This document shows, piece after piece, positions 51,481 through 61,481 of a DNA stretch of 64,000 nucleotides. Under the pieces are notes generated by a model. It was not told the DNA's origin. It searched no databases and saw only the letters and a program-made list of their open reading frames with translations. The DNA is from Sphingopyxis sp. L1A2A (GTDB lineage Bacteria > Pseudomonadota > Alphaproteobacteria > Sphingomonadales > Sphingomonadaceae). Position numbers and translations under genes: made by a program. How positions within the stretch are numbered: the first letter of the stretch is position 1; each line of letters starts with the position of its first letter. The stretch lies in assembly GCF_005502465.1 (NCBI RefSeq), contig NZ_SCOT01000002.1, positions 1 through 64,000 on the forward strand, written 5' to 3'.

Positions 51481-52538
51481 TGGCGATGGGATCAAGCCTG
51501 GAATCAGCCGTGTGGGAAGCGAGCCGTCCGCCGTATCGTGTGCGCTATATCCACGATCCGGGCGCTCAGCCCGGCGTGCCGCTTTACGCCAGCTACGGTG
51601 TCGCCAATCCGAAGACGGCGCGCGCCAAGCTGGCGCGGATCGTGCGCGGCGCGCCCGAGGTGGTGGTCAAGGTCACGGGCCGCCAGCGGGGCGGCAGCCA
51701 TGTCAAAGCCCATCTCGACTATATCGGGCGGAAGGGGGCGGTCGACATCGAAACACGCGATGGTGAAATCCTGACCAGCAAGGACGACATCGCCGAGCGT
51801 GCGGCCGAATGGAGCGATACGCTTGAATGGCGGTCGCGGCCAACGGTCGCGTCGGTGTCGCTGATCTTCTCGATGCCCGAAGGCACTGACCCTGACAAGG
51901 TGCTGGGAGCCGTTCGCGCGCTGGCCCATGCCGAACTCAGCGACAATCACGATTATGTCTTGGCGCTTCATACAGACACGCCGCGTCCCCATGTCCATCT
52001 GACGGTTCAGGCCGAAGGGTTGGACCGCAACCGGTTCAATCCCAGACCGGTTCAGCTTCACCGCTTTCGCGAGCGGTTCGCCCGCGAACTGCGCGAGCGC
52101 GGTGTCGCCGCGGAAGCCACGCCGAGACGGGCGCGTGGCAGGGGAGTTGCCGGATCCAGCATTAGGCTGGTCAAACTTCGTGCCCGTCTGTCGAGCGGGG
52201 CCAGCGGCGTGATGACCAACGCTGACCGGCGAACTAACGAGCAGGCCATCGCCGTTGCGCGCGGTCAGGCCAGACTTCCATGCTTTGTCGCCAAAGGGAA
52301 AACCCGCTGGCAGGCGATACGCCAAGCCTACCGCCAGGCGGCTGCCGCGCTGGATGCCAGTGGCCAACCGGATGATCGGGCTCTCGCAAGGGACGTTCGG
52401 AGATTCCTCGACAAGCAACCCGACGTACACGCCACGCCCGAAATCTTTGCCGCGCGTCATGTCGAGGCCCTGTCGGCAGCACGCGCGAAACATGATCCGC
52501 CAGTTCCTATGCCGCCCCCGCACGATCGAGGGCGCTAA
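51480..52538 (+). CDS. MobA/VirD2-family relaxase
   Basis: The 352-residue product has a MOBP-type relaxase core: GSHVKAHLDYIGRKG at about 65-80, and HTDTPRPHVHLTVQAEGLDRNRF, the metal-binding HUH-like histidines. A basic C-terminal part follows. It nicks the origin of transfer and pilots the strand to the VirB/VirD4 channel encoded at the right of the window. It is coupled to mobC. Confidence 0.85.
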   Translation: MAMGSSLESAVWEASRPPYRVRYIHDPGAQPGVPLYASYGVANPKTARAKLARIVRGAPEVVVKVTGRQRGGSHVKAHLDYIGRKGAVDIETRDGEILTSKDDIAERAAEWSDTLEWRSRPTVASVSLIFSMPEGTDPDKVLGAVRALAHAELSDNHDYVLALHTDTPRPHVHLTVQAEGLDRNRFNPRPVQLHRFRERFARELRERGVAAEATPRRARGRGVAGSSIRLVKLRARLSSGASGVMTNADRRTNEQAIAVARGQARLPCFVAKGKTRWQAIRQAYRQAAAALDASGQPDDRALARDVRRFLDKQPDVHATPEIFAARHVEALSAARAKHDPPVPMPPPHDRGR

Positions 52539-52752
52539 GCTACGGCTTTGTTTCGCCTTAAGTGGGAAGAGAGGGGGGCAATGGACCAAGTGGGCTATTG
52601 GGTGCTAAAATACGCGGCAGGACGATACGAACTAGCCAGGTTCGGCACTGAGCGACCGCCCGACCCGTCGCCACCGTCCTGTTCGTGTCCGTTCAGCGAT
52701 TGGAAGGGATTGACGCGGATAAGCCTTCTCCAACACAGGGGCGGAGGCAGAC
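52539..52752. other. Gap between relaxase and first recombinase, possible remnant frame
   Basis: A frame that starts at 52581 (MDQVGYWVLKYAAGRYELARF) has a strong AGAGGGGGGCA site but runs into the recombinase gene in another frame and ends at 52829. It may be the front of a gene that the recombinase unit cut, or chance. Confidence 0.3.
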
Positions 52753-54429
52753 ATGTCGAAGGAAATGGTTCTCCGGAATGGGAATGTCGCCGGCATACCG
52801 GCGGCGCAGTACATTCGCATGTCTACTGAGCATCAGCGATATTCTCCTGACAATCAAAAAGCCGCTATCGCATCGTTCGCCGACGCGCGCGGATTTGAGG
52901 TCGTTAAAACCTATCTCGACGCGGGCAAAAGCGGTCTCTCTCTTGCGAGGCGCGATGGCCTGAAACAACTGCTCAGCGATGTCATCTCGGGAGAGATCAA
53001 CTTTCGTGCTATTTTGGTTCTCGACGTTAGTCGCTGGGGTAGGTTTCAGGACACTGACCAAGCGGCGCATTACGAATATCTGTGCCGCGAAGCGGGAGTA
53101 CAACTCCACTACTGCGCGGAATCATTCGAGAATGACGGCGGCGCCATCTCGTCGATCGTCAAACATATGAAGCGAGTCATGGCGGCAGAATATAGCCGCG
53201 ATCTCTCCGCTCGCATTTCGCGTGCCCAACGGCAGCAGGCTAAGCTCGGTTTCAAGATGGGCGGAATGGCTCCGTACGGCACCCGGCGCCAAGTGGTCGA
53301 CGAAAGCGGAAAGCGTCGAATGACGTTGAAGCCCCGCCAGCGAAAGGCGCTCAGCACTGATAAAGTAATCTACGCCTTGGGACCGCCGGCCGAGGTCGAA
53401 GTGGTGGAGAGGGTTTTTCGCGACTACGCGATCCGCAGAAAGAAAATGACCGAGATCGCGCGTTGGCTCAACGACGAGAAGCGCAAGCATCCGATGCGCG
53501 AGATTTGGACACCCGACATCGTGCGATGCATGCTGAAGAACGAAATATACATCGGCACCCTTGTCTTCGGCCGCCGCTATATGAACCTCGGTCGCACTAT
53601 TAGGTTCGACGAGAAGGACTGGATCAGGGTCGCAGTGGTCCAGCCCGCCGTGTCGGTTCAACTCTTCGAAGCCGCGGCGCGGCGATTGAAGCGCTCCGCA
53701 GCCTCCAAGAGGCCGTTATCGATGCAGGAACTTACTGAGGGGTTGGCTCGCCTATATGAGGAAAAAGGGAAGCTATCCCACGCGATCATAACGAAATGTC
53801 GCTACCTCCCTGTGCCGTCCGTTTTTGCCCGCCGGTTCGGATCGCTCGAAGCAGCCTATACCGCGGTAGGTTTTACTCCGCAGCGTCATTTTCAGATCAA
53901 CGAGGCTGGCCTGCCATTCAGCGACGAAGAGCTGCTTGATCAGATCCGGAGAATCCACCGCGAGCAAGGTCGGCTCACCATCGACCTCATAGACAAAGAC
54001 CCTTTGGTACCGAGCCGCTCGTACTTTATCGCACGCTTTGGCGGTTTTCGAAACATTGTCCGCCTCGCTGGCTTGCCAATACCGCCGCGGTCGCAGCGCG
54101 ACGTGGCAGGAGAGGCAAGGCAGCGCGCCCTTTATGAAACGAAGGCAAACCGAAAGGCGCCCTGTAGCCGGAACGAGGATGGTAAGAAGTTCACCAACGA
54201 GCAGATAGTCAGCAAACTTAAGTCGCTGCTTGCTGAGAAGGGATATTTGTCGCGCCCTTTGATCAATGCGGATGGTCGCGTACCGATGAGCCATGCGGTT
54301 GCACTCAGGTTCAACGGGATGCTCAATGCGTACGCCGCTGCAGGATACTATTCGACGCAGAGTCAGGTTAACAAGGCGGCGATGGCGCGCGCGATGGGAA
54401 CATGGGTCTCGCCATTTTTACGATCATGA
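52753..54429 (+). CDS. Large serine recombinase 1
   Basis: The 558-residue product has a resolvase domain (AAQYIRMSTEHQRYSPDNQ with nucleophile Ser24; LVLDVSRWGRF; ARISRAQRQQAKLGFKMGG) and a recombinase domain (EIARWLNDEKRKHPMREIWTPDIVRCMLKNEIYIG). The C-terminus then carries three repeats of ~50 residues, each ending like RFGSLEAAYTAVGF, RFGGFRNIVRLAGL and RFNGMLNAYAAAGY. These look like homing-endonuclease-associated repeats rather than the usual zinc-ribbon/coiled-coil part. GGAGG precedes the ATG. It is paired with a paralogue 52 bases downstream. Confidence 0.87.
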   Translation: MSKEMVLRNGNVAGIPAAQYIRMSTEHQRYSPDNQKAAIASFADARGFEVVKTYLDAGKSGLSLARRDGLKQLLSDVISGEINFRAILVLDVSRWGRFQDTDQAAHYEYLCREAGVQLHYCAESFENDGGAISSIVKHMKRVMAAEYSRDLSARISRAQRQQAKLGFKMGGMAPYGTRRQVVDESGKRRMTLKPRQRKALSTDKVIYALGPPAEVEVVERVFRDYAIRRKKMTEIARWLNDEKRKHPMREIWTPDIVRCMLKNEIYIGTLVFGRRYMNLGRTIRFDEKDWIRVAVVQPAVSVQLFEAAARRLKRSAASKRPLSMQELTEGLARLYEEKGKLSHAIITKCRYLPVPSVFARRFGSLEAAYTAVGFTPQRHFQINEAGLPFSDEELLDQIRRIHREQGRLTIDLIDKDPLVPSRSYFIARFGGFRNIVRLAGLPIPPRSQRDVAGEARQRALYETKANRKAPCSRNEDGKKFTNEQIVSKLKSLLAEKGYLSRPLINADGRVPMSHAVALRFNGMLNAYAAAGYYSTQSQVNKAAMARAMGTWVSPFLRS

Positions 54430-54481
54430 GACCTTCTCGCATCGATTAGCGTTGCCACGCTGAGGGAGAAGGAGTGGCCTG

Positions 54482-56167
54482 ATGACTGAGAACCTACCAG
54501 CGTCGCCGATACCGGTCGCGCAATATTTGCGCATGTCCAGAGATCATCAGCGCTATTCGATCAGGAATCAGGCGCGTGCGATCTCGGACTACGCCGCGCA
54601 GCATCACTTCGAGATCGTGAAGACCTACACCGATCCCGGCGAGAGCGGCCTGACCTTGAGGCAGCGCCCGGGACTTCAAGCATTGCTAGCCGATACGATG
54701 AAGCCGATCCGCTCCTTCGCCCGAATCTTGGTCCTAGATGTCAGCCGTTGGGGGCGGTTTCAAAACCTAGACGAGAGCAGCCATTACGAGTTTATATGCC
54801 TCGAAGCTGGGGTGCCGATTATCTATTGTGCGGAGCCCTTTGAAAACGACGGCACGCCGGTCATGATGCTGCTGAAACAGATCAAGCGACTGCAAGCTGC
54901 GGAGTTTAGCCGGGAGCTATCTGAAAAAGTAATTTACGCACAGCTTCTACAAGCGAAGATCGGCCACAAAATTGGCGGCCCCCGCCGGTACGGTTTCGAC
55001 CGAATGCTCGTCGATCAGCACGACAGGCCGATCCAGAAATTAAAGCGCGGCGAAACGAAAGCTCTGAACTGCCAGCGCGTCGTTTATGTCAGAGGTTCGG
55101 ACCAAGAGGTACAGGTAATTCGCGACATTTTCGCCTGGTTTACGCGCGACCGCATGAGCATGAAAGGGATCGCAGAGCGCCTGACCAATATGGAAATTCC
55201 TGCTGGCGATCGAGATGTCTGGAGCGCAAACATAGTGCGCCGCATTCTTTCTGACGAACTTGTATTGGGCATTTATGTCTTCAATCGGACGACGCAAAGA
55301 TTGAAGAGCAAGATGCGTCGGAACCCGCCCGAAGCTCTGATTAAGACCAAGGTGACCGAGCCAATCATCAGCCGGGTTCAATTTGCATCGGCTGCACAAC
55401 GGTTGCGCATAAGACGGCGCAAAGTTCCTCGGGAGGAAAATTTGGCGGCCGTGTCCCGCCTGTTGCGCAGCAAAGGGTACCTCACCGGACGGTTGATCGA
55501 CCAATGCCTTTACACCCCGAGCACGACCGTCCTCAGGCGGCAGTTCGGAAGTATGGCCGAGGTCTACAGACAGTTGGGTTATGTCACAAAGGATCGCTGG
55601 TGTCCGCGCGGTGGCATGGGTCCTTCATCAAAGAACGAAATCCTCGCCCAGCTGCGTCGCCTCCATGATCGTCTCGGCTATGTAAATGAGCACATAATCA
55701 ACGAACATCCCGATGTTCCCAGCTGCAGCGTCCTCCAGCGGCATTTTGGCAAGTTGACTGAGGCATATCGGCTTGCCGGGATTCCATTCGGTCGCACAGA
55801 ACTGCAACGTATGGGTCACGAGCGATGGATGGCCAAAAGAGCCGGCGAAACCCCTCGTGAAACGATCGCCCGCCGATGGCCCGAACTGGCTAGCCGATTC
55901 AGCGACGACGATTTGCTCGAATGTCTCCGTCGGCTTCAAAAGGAACATGGGTATGTGACGGCGCAAATCATTCGTGACGATGAGCTTTCGCCCACACCCC
56001 AACTCTTCACTACGCGTTTCGGCTCGCTCCTGAATGCTTACGCAAGCGCAGGCTTAGAAAACCGTCGGTCCAAAATTTGGAGCAGGGCCGCAACAGCGCA
56101 ACATGCAGTACGAAGGGCTCATCGCGCGGATGCAAAGGCCAACGATCAAGGCAACACCGCCGGATGA
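54482..56167 (+). CDS. Large serine recombinase 2
   Basis: The 561-residue paralogue of the preceding gene has VAQYLRMSRDHQRYSIRNQ with Ser19, LVLDVSRWGRF, and a recombinase domain (GIAERLTNMEIPAGDRDVWSANIVRRILSDELVLG). It has the same three C-terminal repeats (QFGSMAEVYRQLGY, HFGKLTEAYRLAGI, RFGSLLNAYASAGL). GGAG lies before the ATG. The two proteins share layout but are clearly diverged, so they may act as a heteromeric pair to move their own DNA or the element. Confidence 0.87.
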   Translation: MTENLPASPIPVAQYLRMSRDHQRYSIRNQARAISDYAAQHHFEIVKTYTDPGESGLTLRQRPGLQALLADTMKPIRSFARILVLDVSRWGRFQNLDESSHYEFICLEAGVPIIYCAEPFENDGTPVMMLLKQIKRLQAAEFSRELSEKVIYAQLLQAKIGHKIGGPRRYGFDRMLVDQHDRPIQKLKRGETKALNCQRVVYVRGSDQEVQVIRDIFAWFTRDRMSMKGIAERLTNMEIPAGDRDVWSANIVRRILSDELVLGIYVFNRTTQRLKSKMRRNPPEALIKTKVTEPIISRVQFASAAQRLRIRRRKVPREENLAAVSRLLRSKGYLTGRLIDQCLYTPSTTVLRRQFGSMAEVYRQLGYVTKDRWCPRGGMGPSSKNEILAQLRRLHDRLGYVNEHIINEHPDVPSCSVLQRHFGKLTEAYRLAGIPFGRTELQRMGHERWMAKRAGETPRETIARRWPELASRFSDDDLLECLRRLQKEHGYVTAQIIRDDELSPTPQLFTTRFGSLLNAYASAGLENRRSKIWSRAATAQHAVRRAHRADAKANDQGNTAG

Positions 56168-56692
56168 TTATCGCGCGCCTGTTCACTGCGTCCGTCGTCC
56201 CCGCTGGGCAATCTTTCAGCTACACGCCCAACGCCGTGTGGAAGGGCGATGGACCCGTCTGGTGCTCGGATTGCCGCGTGTCCGTCTTTCGTGAATGAGC
56301 ATGCGAGAGACGGACGGGACATGCTGCTCCCGGCCACGCGTTCGGCGTTGTAACCGTCTGCCGATCGCCGAATTCGGGAAGGCAAGGGGGAGGATTTAAT
56401 CGACAGAACGGCTGCCGTCATTGGGGTCTAGCAAAGGCAGCCGGCAATCGAAATATCGCTCGTATGTTTGCTTCCCGAGATTTTTTGTTTGAAACCTGCC
56501 TGACCGCAACCGGCCAGATATCGCGATTGAGCTGCGCTAAAAATTGAAGGCTTCTGACAAGCCCCTTTTTGACTTTGCAACGACCGCTATGCCGCCGGAA
56601 GCATTTTTTTTAACTACTGCCGCGCCTCTCATGTCGCGCCCAATATCGATTTTTCTGTCGGTTCACTGTGAATATCACGCCGTGGCTCCGCG
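56168..56692. other. Non-coding gap after the recombinase pair
   Basis: No gene is supported in these 525 bases. It is less GC-rich than the transfer genes, with T-runs near 56480 and 56600. It lies between the convergent recombinase and LPD7 genes and may hold one end of a unit moved by the recombinases. No obvious repeat of the left side is seen. Confidence 0.35.
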
Positions 56693-57478
56693 TCAGCGTG
56701 TCCGTCCCTCGCGCATCAATGCCTGATCCTGCGTGACTTCTCGGACGCGCTGCGTTTGTTGGTTACGCACATGAATTGCCGCAATCTTGTCGCCATTGGC
56801 AATGCGGCGAGCCACCTCGTGACGCTTGGCCTCGACTTCCTGCAATGCCTTCACCGGATCTTCGGGATATTTCGAGCGCGTGATCGAGATGGTTTGGGCG
56901 ACAAGGCTTTGGGCGCGGCGCAGTTCGGGGTCACGAGCATTTTGCTCGTGGGTCTGGCTCAGGAAGCGTTCCGACATGGCTTTGCGCGTGATTGTCTCTT
57001 CGGTCGGACGGGGTGATTTGCCCGTTGAGCTTTTAGCTTCGCGGCGCTTGTCGGGCTCGGCGAGCCGCGTTTGCAGCCGGACAGCTTCGGCTTGGACGAC
57101 TTTCGACGGCGTGTAATTCTCGACCGTTAGGCCTCGTGCGGCTGCAGCAAGAAATGCGGCCTTCTTGAACGTATCGCCGCCATTGATCCTGATTGACGTC
57201 CAGCCATTGGCCTTGGCGATCCGCACGATGTCGGGAAGGGCGTCGATCTTGCTGGTCTTGAGCCGGTCGGGTTCGAGGCGGGCAATCGGATTTTTATCAT
57301 CCGTAGTGCGATAGAGTGCATTGCCGACACGCAGGAATTTTCCGGTCAGGTCGTCGGTGAGGGTGGGTGTTTCGGCTTTGCGCTTCAGCTTCGCCGTCTC
57401 CGATTTGGTTTTGTCCGGCTTCGGCATTGCCTTGCGGCTGCGTCCTGAAGAGGCATCGCCATCTTGTTTATTCGCCAT
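56693..57478 (-). CDS. LPD7 domain protein (conjugation-associated)
   Basis: The 261-residue product has a lysine-rich N-terminus followed by the LPD7 domain (FLRVGNALYRTTDDKNPIARLEPDRLKTSKIDALPDIVRIAKANGWTSIRINGGDTFKKAAFLAAAARGLTVENYTPSK), known from the C-terminal regions of conjugative relaxases and large polyvalent proteins. It may be a partner of the relaxase. The ATG at 57478 overlaps the virD4 stop by 11 bases, so it is the last gene of the T4SS operon. Confidence 0.8.
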   Translation of the reverse strand: MANKQDGDASSGRSRKAMPKPDKTKSETAKLKRKAETPTLTDDLTGKFLRVGNALYRTTDDKNPIARLEPDRLKTSKIDALPDIVRIAKANGWTSIRINGGDTFKKAAFLAAAARGLTVENYTPSKVVQAEAVRLQTRLAEPDKRREAKSSTGKSPRPTEETITRKAMSERFLSQTHEQNARDPELRRAQSLVAQTISITRSKYPEDPVKALQEVEAKRHEVARRIANGDKIAAIHVRNQQTQRVREVTQDQALMREGRTR

Positions 57479-59306
57479 TTTCGTCACCTTCCTCGATAAG
57501 CCCAGATACATTGCCGTCATGATCCAGCGTCAGCATGTCGGCGAAGAAGCTCGGGCAATCTGCGGTGAGGACATCATCTTGTGACATAGGCCGGGTCTCG
57601 TGCCCGGCGGCCTCTTCGGCGGTCATGTCGCGGAACAGCGCGGGCAGCGCGGTGCCAGGAGTTCGCTTAGGCGCGGCCGGCACTTTCGGCGCTGGAAACG
57701 CACGCTTTTTGAAAAAGCGGTTGCTGAAATAGGCAATCTTCGTGCCGACGATCGGCGGAATGCCGCCGCGCAGGAGGATCAGCTTATCGGTTGGAAACTG
57801 CATGAGTTCCTGCGGCAACAACAGAGCGCGGCGCTGTTCCGCGATGGATTTCGACCGATTGGCGAGGAGACCATTGATCGTGAGCGACCTGGTGACGCTA
57901 TCCTGTCCGACATAGCCGATCCTCTCGGACAGGTGGCTGGCGACGCGCAACTCCTTGGGCGTGAACGCCACTTCGACACCGCAATTGGCGACGATTTCAT
58001 CGGCGACATGCTCTCCGTAAACGCCGCGCAGTTGCGAGCGTGACTGGATGACGGGCATAAGCCTGATGCCGTAGCCCGCGACATAGGAAAAGGCGCTGGC
58101 GATGACCGATGCCCGGCCGAGCCGTGCAAATTCATCGAGAATGACCAGCAACGGCACGGCTGAGTGTTCGTCGGGCAATTCGCGCACATTGAGATCGACG
58201 AGCTGCTGGAACAGAAGATTGTAGAGCGGCGCGATCCGGTCGAGTTCATCAGGCGACACGCCGAGATAGATCGACATGGGGTGTTTGCGGAGCTGTCGAA
58301 GATCAAAGTCGCTTGCCGCTGTCGCGGCATCGACAAGGGGGTTGAGCCAGAGGCCAAGGACATTGGTGATCGTCTTTTTAATGTCGGCAAAGCTGTTGTC
58401 CGAGCCGCCGGCGAAATCAGCGAGCGCCGTTCGGCAGCCGACCGAGAGGTTCAGTCCGGGATTGGCGATTTCCTTTTTGAAAAAGATGCGTGCATCGCTA
58501 TCCGTCATATGGCGATAGATGGCACCCATCGTCAGCGGTTCGGTGCTGGTTTCGGCGAGCCAAGCACCAACGCCTGCAAATCCGGTTCGCGCGCCATTCG
58601 CCCAAAAGGCTTCGCCGTGGTCGGGCGCAACAAAGAGCATCGTTGCGATCTTCTGCAATTCGATGATGACGTCATCCGGGTCATTGCAATCGATATAGGC
58701 GAGCGGATTGTAGCGGGCGGTGCGGCCTTCGCGGTCGGTCGGATTAAACAGATAGACCGCCTGCCCGTAATGGGCACGAAACCCCGCGCTCGCTTCGTAA
58801 TTCTCGCGCTTCACATCGAGGACGACGACCGAGCCAGCCCATGTCAGCAGGTTCGGAATGACGATGCCGACGCCTTTGCCCGAGCGGGTAGGGGCTTCGA
58901 CAATGACATGCTCGCTTCCGCCAAAGGTCAGGAAGCGCCCGCCCTTCCGGCCAAGAACGATGCCGGAGCGTGCGCGAAATCCGTGGCGCCTGATCTCGCT
59001 TTCGCGAGCGAAACGCGCGGCTCCGTGGAGCGGCGCGCCGCGCGACCAAAGCGCATAGATCAGGCCTACCAGGATTAGTCCGCCGCCGATCAGTCCGCCT
59101 GCCATCGCGCGGACAACACGGGCGTCGCCGCGATAATACCAGACGAACTGCGGCATTTTGAGGGGATCATAGGCGGCGACGGGCAGGCCGAGGACTAGCC
59201 AGCCGATCATGGTGGCGATGGCGAGCGCGATCAGCACACCGAGCGGAATGCCGACCAGCAATCTAGCCGTCGCGCCGCTAGGCGGCGTACCTGCCTTCCG
59301 GGTCAT
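57468..59306 (-). CDS. virD4: VirD4/TraG coupling protein
   Basis: The 612-residue ATPase has two N-terminal transmembrane helices (LLVGIPLGVLIALAIATMIGWLVLG; GGLIGGGLILVGLIYALW), Walker A in EAPTRSGKGVGIVIPNLLTW, Walker B-type LVILDEFARLGRAS and QSRSQLRGVYG. It links the relaxase-DNA complex to the secretion channel at the inner membrane. Its start lies inside the 3' end of virB11. Confidence 0.92.
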   Translation of the reverse strand: MTRKAGTPPSGATARLLVGIPLGVLIALAIATMIGWLVLGLPVAAYDPLKMPQFVWYYRGDARVVRAMAGGLIGGGLILVGLIYALWSRGAPLHGAARFARESEIRRHGFRARSGIVLGRKGGRFLTFGGSEHVIVEAPTRSGKGVGIVIPNLLTWAGSVVVLDVKRENYEASAGFRAHYGQAVYLFNPTDREGRTARYNPLAYIDCNDPDDVIIELQKIATMLFVAPDHGEAFWANGARTGFAGVGAWLAETSTEPLTMGAIYRHMTDSDARIFFKKEIANPGLNLSVGCRTALADFAGGSDNSFADIKKTITNVLGLWLNPLVDAATAASDFDLRQLRKHPMSIYLGVSPDELDRIAPLYNLLFQQLVDLNVRELPDEHSAVPLLVILDEFARLGRASVIASAFSYVAGYGIRLMPVIQSRSQLRGVYGEHVADEIVANCGVEVAFTPKELRVASHLSERIGYVGQDSVTRSLTINGLLANRSKSIAEQRRALLLPQELMQFPTDKLILLRGGIPPIVGTKIAYFSNRFFKKRAFPAPKVPAAPKRTPGTALPALFRDMTAEEAAGHETRPMSQDDVLTADCPSFFADMLTLDHDGNVSGLIEEGDENGE

Positions 59307-60288
59307 AATAGATCTCCGTCACCCGAAATTCGCCATCGGTCTTTTTGGTTTGCACCACGACATCGACCAGCATCTTGAGCAGCGCGCGAATATCGCAGCG
59401 GGCCAGATCGGAACCGCCTTCGCTTTCTTTCACCAAAAGCGTCAGCTGCTCGAACGCTAATTCGGCGGAATCGGCATGGATGGTGGTGATCGAGCCGGGA
59501 TGGCCGGAATTGACGTTGCGCAAATAGAAAAAGGCAGTCCCGTCGCGCAGTTCTTGGAGCAGGATACGATCGGGGCGCATCCTGAGCGCGCTTTCGAGCA
59601 GATGTTTAGCAGTGACATTGGCAGTGCCCTGACCGTCCTTGGCATAGAGCATATGGACGACGTTCTTTTGACCGACGATCAGTTCGCGCGTGTCCTCGAT
59701 CGTCAGCAACCGCTCGTCGGGCGGGATCAACTGGATCAGGCCCTTCGACAGCGTAGTCTTGCCTGATCCCGTTGCCCCCGAAATGAGAATATTGAGCCTG
59801 GCCTTCACCGCGCGGTCGAAGAATTCGACATGACGGCCTGATTGCAGAAGTGCGAGCAACTCCAATTCCTGCGGAGTTACTTTCTTTTCCGAGATTCGCG
59901 TGTCCCTGAAAAGGCCAGCCGCCTCGAAATCGGCAAGTGTCATTGTCACGGTCGATGGCTTTCGCACAGTGATCGAGACCGTTTCGTCCGGCACGACGGG
60001 TGGCACGACGATTTGCACGCGCTCGCCAGTCGGGAAGATTGTAGAGACGATGGGGTTTTCGCGGGTGACATCCTGCGAGGTAAAGGCGGCGGCGGCAGTC
60101 GCGAGCGCCATGAGTGTCTTGAAATCGAGTGAGGGTTCGCTTTCCCAAGTCCAGCGCCCGCGTCGTTCAATCCCGACCTCGCCGGGCAAATTGATGACCA
60201 GTTCGGTGACGCTCGCGTCATCGAGATATCTGCGTAAGGGTGCAGTCACGCTGTCGAGGACAGCGGTGTTTTTGCCCGGTGCGGCCAT
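59278..60288 (-). CDS. virB11: VirB11-type secretion ATPase
   Basis: The 336-residue product has Walker A (ILISGATGSGKTTLSKGL), the Asp box LLTIEDTRELIVG, and the His box region with LRMRPDRILLQELRDGTAFFYLRNVNSGHPGSITTIHADSA. It is a hexameric traffic ATPase of the type IV system. It is coupled to virB10 upstream and virD4 downstream. Confidence 0.93.
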   Translation of the reverse strand: MAAPGKNTAVLDSVTAPLRRYLDDASVTELVINLPGEVGIERRGRWTWESEPSLDFKTLMALATAAAAFTSQDVTRENPIVSTIFPTGERVQIVVPPVVPDETVSITVRKPSTVTMTLADFEAAGLFRDTRISEKKVTPQELELLALLQSGRHVEFFDRAVKARLNILISGATGSGKTTLSKGLIQLIPPDERLLTIEDTRELIVGQKNVVHMLYAKDGQGTANVTAKHLLESALRMRPDRILLQELRDGTAFFYLRNVNSGHPGSITTIHADSAELAFEQLTLLVKESEGGSDLARCDIRALLKMLVDVVVQTKKTDGEFRVTEIYYDPEGRYAA

Positions 60289-61481
60289 TATTTCAGCGCG
60301 AGGCCGTAAACGGTCGAGAAGTCGAAGTCCTGCGCCACCGTGATCCCGACATCCTCGCCCTGATTCTTGCGCAGCACCGGCTTGATCTCGGCATTTTGCT
60401 GCAAGACAGTCGATGCCGCATCGGAGGGGACGCGCGTGGTGTTCGAGCCGTTATTGCCAACGGCTTCCGACCCGACGGTCGCCGCATCTTCGACAAGGCT
60501 GAACAGCAGGGCTGTGCCAAAACGCTGCCAGAAGAAATTATTGACCCGGCCATCCACGCCGCCGCGCCCGAGTGCATCAGTTGCGGACGATCCGACATCG
60601 ATCGCAATCCCGCGCGGCGTTACGGCACGCGTCCACAGGACGAACAGCCGGTATTGCCCGCGGTTGATGCCACCCTGATATTCGCCAAAGATCTTGGTGC
60701 CTTTCTCCATCAGCACAACCCGGCCATTGTCCGAATAGACATTGCGCGGAAGAATACAGCTCACATAGCCCGGCTGGCTTGAATCCATCGCGGTCTGCAA
60801 CACGCACGGAATGAAGCTTCCCGCCGTAATCAGGAAATTGCGGTCGGGAAGCGCGCGAGCCTGCGCCTGTCCGATGACCGAGCCACGCCGAAGCCTGTCG
60901 AGATTGGTGAGTTCGGGGGATGGTGAAAGACCGGGATTGGCCACAGTCCCATGGTCGCCGTAACGAACGCTTCCACCCGCACTCTCGCGTTCCCCGCCAT
61001 AGGCGATCAGCGATGACCGACGCGTGGCTTCGCGCAGGGCTTCGGCCGGGGATTGCTGGCCGGGCTGTTGGAGTGCTGCTGACGAACCTTGTTGCGGGCC
61101 GATGGCGGGTACGGCCGGTTCTCCAAGGGAAATGGGGGCGTCGGGGTCGGCTGCCGCCTCCGCCAGTGTCGGTGCGATAACCGTTGCTGGGTCATATTGC
61201 GCGGGCTCGAGCGCGGGTTTGGGTTTGACGGGTGGCAGAGTCGTATTGCCCGTCAGTCCGGTTCCCAGCGCCAGGACCGTGAACATGACGGCGCCTGCGG
61301 CGGCGGCCAGGCCGATCATCTTTTTTGGATCCATCGTGGTGCCGGAGATCGACGGCATTTTGCTACCGCGTTCGGAGGCGGGGGTGCGATCAATCTCGTC
61401 GGGATCGGGTGTTTGATCGACGGCGGGGCGATTGGCGCCTCGGCCTGAGGCGCGTTCCGGGTCAACTGTGTCGGCCATCAT
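60288..61481 (-). CDS. virB10: VirB10/TrbI-type protein
   Basis: The 397-residue product has a cytoplasmic N-terminus, one transmembrane helix (MIGLAAAAGAVMFTVLALGTGL), a proline-rich periplasmic linker and a C-terminal beta-domain (FLITAGSFIPCVLQTAMDSSQPGYVSCILPRNVYSDNGRVVLMEKGTKIFGEY). It spans both membranes in the core complex. The ATG overlaps the virB9 stop. Confidence 0.92.
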   Translation of the reverse strand: MMADTVDPERASGRGANRPAVDQTPDPDEIDRTPASERGSKMPSISGTTMDPKKMIGLAAAAGAVMFTVLALGTGLTGNTTLPPVKPKPALEPAQYDPATVIAPTLAEAAADPDAPISLGEPAVPAIGPQQGSSAALQQPGQQSPAEALREATRRSSLIAYGGERESAGGSVRYGDHGTVANPGLSPSPELTNLDRLRRGSVIGQAQARALPDRNFLITAGSFIPCVLQTAMDSSQPGYVSCILPRNVYSDNGRVVLMEKGTKIFGEYQGGINRGQYRLFVLWTRAVTPRGIAIDVGSSATDALGRGGVDGRVNNFFWQRFGTALLFSLVEDAATVGSEAVGNNGSNTTRVPSDAASTVLQQNAEIKPVLRKNQGEDVGITVAQDFDFSTVYGLALK

